NCBI GenBank assembly: GCA_021781255.1
Contig: JAJXXG010000356.1
Span: 1-7,356 of the forward strand
DNA: 7,356 nt
Direction: 5' to 3'
From: Acidobacteriota bacterium
GTDB taxonomy: Bacteria > Acidobacteriota > Terriglobia > Terriglobales > Acidobacteriaceae
The position numbers and the translations under genes were made by a program. Below are positions 4,953 through 7,356 of the stretch, in pieces; the first letter of the stretch is position 1; the number at the start of each line of letters is the position of its first letter. Below the pieces are notes generated by a model that saw nothing but the letters and a program-made list of their open reading frames with translations, did not search any database and was not told where the DNA came from.

Positions 4953-7356
4953 ATGCCGCACGCCGATCTCAATTTGTTGCCTCCCGTTCCGTCGCCCGCG
5001 CCGCACGCCGATCTGGCCGCTCTCGAGTGGGAGCCCCTGCTGGCGCTGGTTGCAGGGTTCTCCGCGTCGCCAGTGGGGCGGGGCGCCATTCTTGCCTTGC
5101 ATCCCTCCACCGATGAGGAGTGGATCGGTCGCCAGCACCAGCTCACCGGCGAAGTGCGGCTCGTTCTCGAAGAACAGATCTCGATTCCGCTGGGCGGCTT
5201 GTTCGACCCCACGCAACTGGCGGCCAAAGCGCAGATTGCAGGCGCGGCCCTGGAAGCGCCCGAGTTGCAGGCAGTGGCCCGATTGGCGAACGACGTGGCC
5301 GCGTGGCAGGCGCTGCTGCGCGAGCCTCCCGCGCGGTTGGTGGGCAAGCTGCCGGGCCTCTCCGGGCTTTCATCCGCGCTCGTTACCAGCCTGCGGCCTC
5401 TGGCCGAGTCCATCGAGCGCACTATTCAGCCCGATGGCTCGCTGGCCGACAACGCCTCGCCGGAACTGAACCGCATCCGCCGCGAGCAGGAGCGCCAACA
5501 GCGAGTGATCGAGGAAAGTCTGCGCGCGGCGCTGCGCAAGCTCTCCAGCGAAGGCTCGACGCAGGACGAACTTATCACGATTCGTGGCGAGCGGTTCGTT
5601 ATCCCCGTGCGCGCGGAGCTCAAGCGGCGCGTCACAGGTGTGATCCACGGGGCGAGTTCTTCCGGGCAGACGGTTTACGTGGAGCCGCTTGAAACCATCG
5701 AGCAGAACAACGAACTGGTGCGGCTGATCGAGGAAGAGCAGGAAGAGATTCACCGCATCTTTGTCGCGCTCACCCGCCAGGTTGCCGGCTACGCGCACGG
5801 CCTGGTCGAGGGCGCGCGTGTGCTCGCCGCTGTCGACAGCCTCCTGGCGCGGGCGCGTTTTGCGCGCGACTACGACTGCGTGGGGCCGGCTTTTGGAGGG
5901 GATCGGTTGCTGGTTGAAGGCGCGCGCCATCCGCTGCTGGAAAAACGGCTGCGCGCAAGCTCAGGACAAATAGTACCGCTGGTCCTGGAACTGACAGCCA
6001 GCGAGCGCCAGCTCATCATCAGTGGCCCCAATACCGGCGGCAAAACCGTAGCGCTCAAGACCACGGCGCTGCTGGCGATGATGGCGCAGGCGGGAATTCC
6101 GGTGCCGGCCACGCAGGCGAGCTTTCCCATCTTCACGGCGTTTCTGGCCGATATTGGTGACGCGCAGTCGATCGAGGCTGCGCTTTCCACATTCTCCGCG
6201 CACATCACAAACCTCGACCGGCTCTCGCGGCTGGCCGATGCGCGATCCCTGGTGCTGCTCGACGAACTGGGCTCCTCGACCGATCCCGAGGAAGGCGCGG
6301 CGCTGGCAGTCGCCGTGGCGCACCACTTTCTTGAACGCGGCGCGTGGACGCTGATCTCCACACATCACACTTCGCTCAAGGTCTATGCGGCCAACACGCC
6401 CGGCGTTCGCAACGCCGCGGCCGGTGTCGATGAGCGCACGCTGGTTCCGAATTATCAATTCCATCTGGGCGTGCCCGGCGCTTCGGCCGGCATTCAGACT
6501 GCCGAGCGGCTGGGCCTGAACGCGGCCATCATCGCCGCTGCACGGGAGCGGCTGGGCTCGCAACAGGCCGACATTGCGCGTTTCCTCGACAAATTACATA
6601 ACGAGCTGGCACAACTGGACGTGGAGCGAAAAGCCGCCCGCGAACAGCAATATGCGCTCAATCAGGAGCGAAAGAAACTCGAGCGCGAGGGCGACGCGGA
6701 GGTGCGCAACCGCGTGCGCGAGCTTGAGGCCAAGCTGGCCTCGCTGCTCAAGGACTTCGAGTTCCAGATGCGCGAAAACGTGCGCGCGGTCGAGGATCGC
6801 GTGGCGCAGCAAAAGCTCACCAAAGAAGCCGAGCGGCGCATCCAGAGGCTGCGGCGCGAGTTCCAGGAGAGCTTCAATCAGACCGTTGTCGCCCACCGCA
6901 CCGGCGCGGATAAGGGCGACGCGGACGCGCAGCCGCACCTGCTTCGCCACATCGCTGCCGGCGACCATGTGCGCATCAAGTCCATGAATAAGATTGGCGT
7001 GGTGCAACGGGAGATCGAGAAAGACCTGTTTGAGGTCGCACTTGGCCCGATCAAGATGCGGGTGAAAAGGGATGAGCTTGCAGAAGCGTCAGGTGCGGTT
7101 GCAGTCAGAGCAGATCCGCTGGCGGCCGCGCGCAAGCAAAAGGGCGTACACGTTACGGTCACCAGCGACAATAACGACGATATGCGCATGGAGATCAATC
7201 TGATCGGGCGCACGGTGGACGAAGCGACTGACGAGCTTGAAAAGTATCTCGACCGCGCGTTTCTCGCTGGGCTGCCGCGCGTGCGCGTGATTCATGGCCA
7301 CGGAGCGGGGATTTTGCGGCGCGGCGTGCGCGAGTTTCTCAAGTCCCATCCCCACG
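4953..7356 (+). CDS. mutS2: MutS2 ATPase/Smr protein (3' end cut by window)
   Basis: MutS2 family proteins bind branched DNA to limit recombination in some bacteria and act on collided ribosomes in B. subtilis; which applies here cannot be told from sequence. The frame is open for 801 codons to the window edge, with probably only a short tail missing. Order of parts: MutS core/clamp region including the G-V-I-H-G-A-S-S-S-G-Q-T-V-Y-V-E-P block at 229-245; Walker A G-P-N-T-G-G-K-T at 358-365; Walker B with D437-E438 followed by L-G-S-S-T-D-P-E-E-G; S-T-H-H at 469-472; a charged coiled coil about 545-650; a KOW-like strand segment about 669-709; and a Smr domain from about 746 with H-G-H-G-A-G at 781-786. 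The mismatch-reading N-terminal domain of MutS is absent, as in all MutS2. The start is ATG 4953: TAA at 4941 blocks extension, and the overlapping ATG at 4943 is out of frame. The first 21 residues hold a repeated P-H-A-D-L and are probably not conserved. Confidence 0.96.
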   Translation, partial: MPHADLNLLPPVPSPAPHADLAALEWEPLLALVAGFSASPVGRGAILALHPSTDEEWIGRQHQLTGEVRLVLEEQISIPLGGLFDPTQLAAKAQIAGAALEAPELQAVARLANDVAAWQALLREPPARLVGKLPGLSGLSSALVTSLRPLAESIERTIQPDGSLADNASPELNRIRREQERQQRVIEESLRAALRKLSSEGSTQDELITIRGERFVIPVRAELKRRVTGVIHGASSSGQTVYVEPLETIEQNNELVRLIEEEQEEIHRIFVALTRQVAGYAHGLVEGARVLAAVDSLLARARFARDYDCVGPAFGGDRLLVEGARHPLLEKRLRASSGQIVPLVLELTASERQLIISGPNTGGKTVALKTTALLAMMAQAGIPVPATQASFPIFTAFLADIGDAQSIEAALSTFSAHITNLDRLSRLADARSLVLLDELGSSTDPEEGAALAVAVAHHFLERGAWTLISTHHTSLKVYAANTPGVRNAAAGVDERTLVPNYQFHLGVPGASAGIQTAERLGLNAAIIAAARERLGSQQADIARFLDKLHNELAQLDVERKAAREQQYALNQERKKLEREGDAEVRNRVRELEAKLASLLKDFEFQMRENVRAVEDRVAQQKLTKEAERRIQRLRREFQESFNQTVVAHRTGADKGDADAQPHLLRHIAAGDHVRIKSMNKIGVVQREIEKDLFEVALGPIKMRVKRDELAEASGAVAVRADPLAAARKQKGVHVTVTSDNNDDMRMEINLIGRTVDEATDELEKYLDRAFLAGLPRVRVIHGHGAGILRRGVREFLKSHPH
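4955..5014 (+). repeat. 15-bp direct repeat at the start of mutS2
   Basis: GCCGCACGCCGATCT occurs at 4955-4969 and again at 5000-5014, 45 bp apart, so in frame. It encodes P-H-A-D-L at residues 2-6 and 17-21. The second copy sits just before the conserved L-E-W-E-P-L-L start of the MutS2 body. It may record a local duplication that extended the N-terminus. Confidence 0.7.

Noticed and set aside
5120..5692. Open frames in other phases and on the minus strand across mutS2
   Set aside because: The MutS2 frame is continuous with all motifs in one phase from 4953 to the end, so the others are shadows.

Overview
The window is GC-rich bacterial chromosome with closely spaced genes and no mobile element, RNA gene or CRISPR array that I can see. 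Gene content, protein style and one intergenic repeat suggest an Acidobacteriota (Terriglobia-like) chromosome. That placement is inference from recollection, not from a search.

Minus strand, about 58-3763: a methylcitrate-cycle operon transcribed prpB -> prpC -> prpD. PrpC condenses propionyl-CoA with oxaloacetate to 2-methylcitrate, PrpD dehydrates it to 2-methyl-cis-aconitate, and PrpB cleaves the rehydrated 2-methylisocitrate to pyruvate and succinate. The rehydration step needs an aconitase encoded elsewhere. No prpE (propionyl-CoA synthetase) and no prpR regulator lie inside the window. PrpB and PrpC are 45 bp apart. PrpC and PrpD are separated by 130 bp holding a repeat-like, hairpin-rich sequence, and prpD starts at a TTG with a strong Shine-Dalgarno.

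A 143-bp divergent intergenic region (3764-3906) separates the operon from the plus-strand genes. These are a secreted DUF2911 protein (3907-4485), a small FmdB-type zinc-ribbon protein (about 4604-4900, probably TTG start), and mutS2 (4953 to the window end). The mutS2 frame is intact for 801 codons and appears to miss only a short C-terminal tail. It carries the MutS ATPase core, a long coiled coil, a KOW-like segment and a Smr domain.

The prp genes work as one pathway. The DUF2911 gene has no evident link to them. The fmdB-mutS2 pair is adjacent and codirectional, but a good -10 element immediately before mutS2 suggests it also has its own, possibly leaderless, transcript. I found no convincing undescribed system. 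The most useful second-look items are regulatory: the possible leaderless mutS2 start, the inverted repeat overlapping the fmdB promoter, the repeat inside the prp operon, and two TTG starts.
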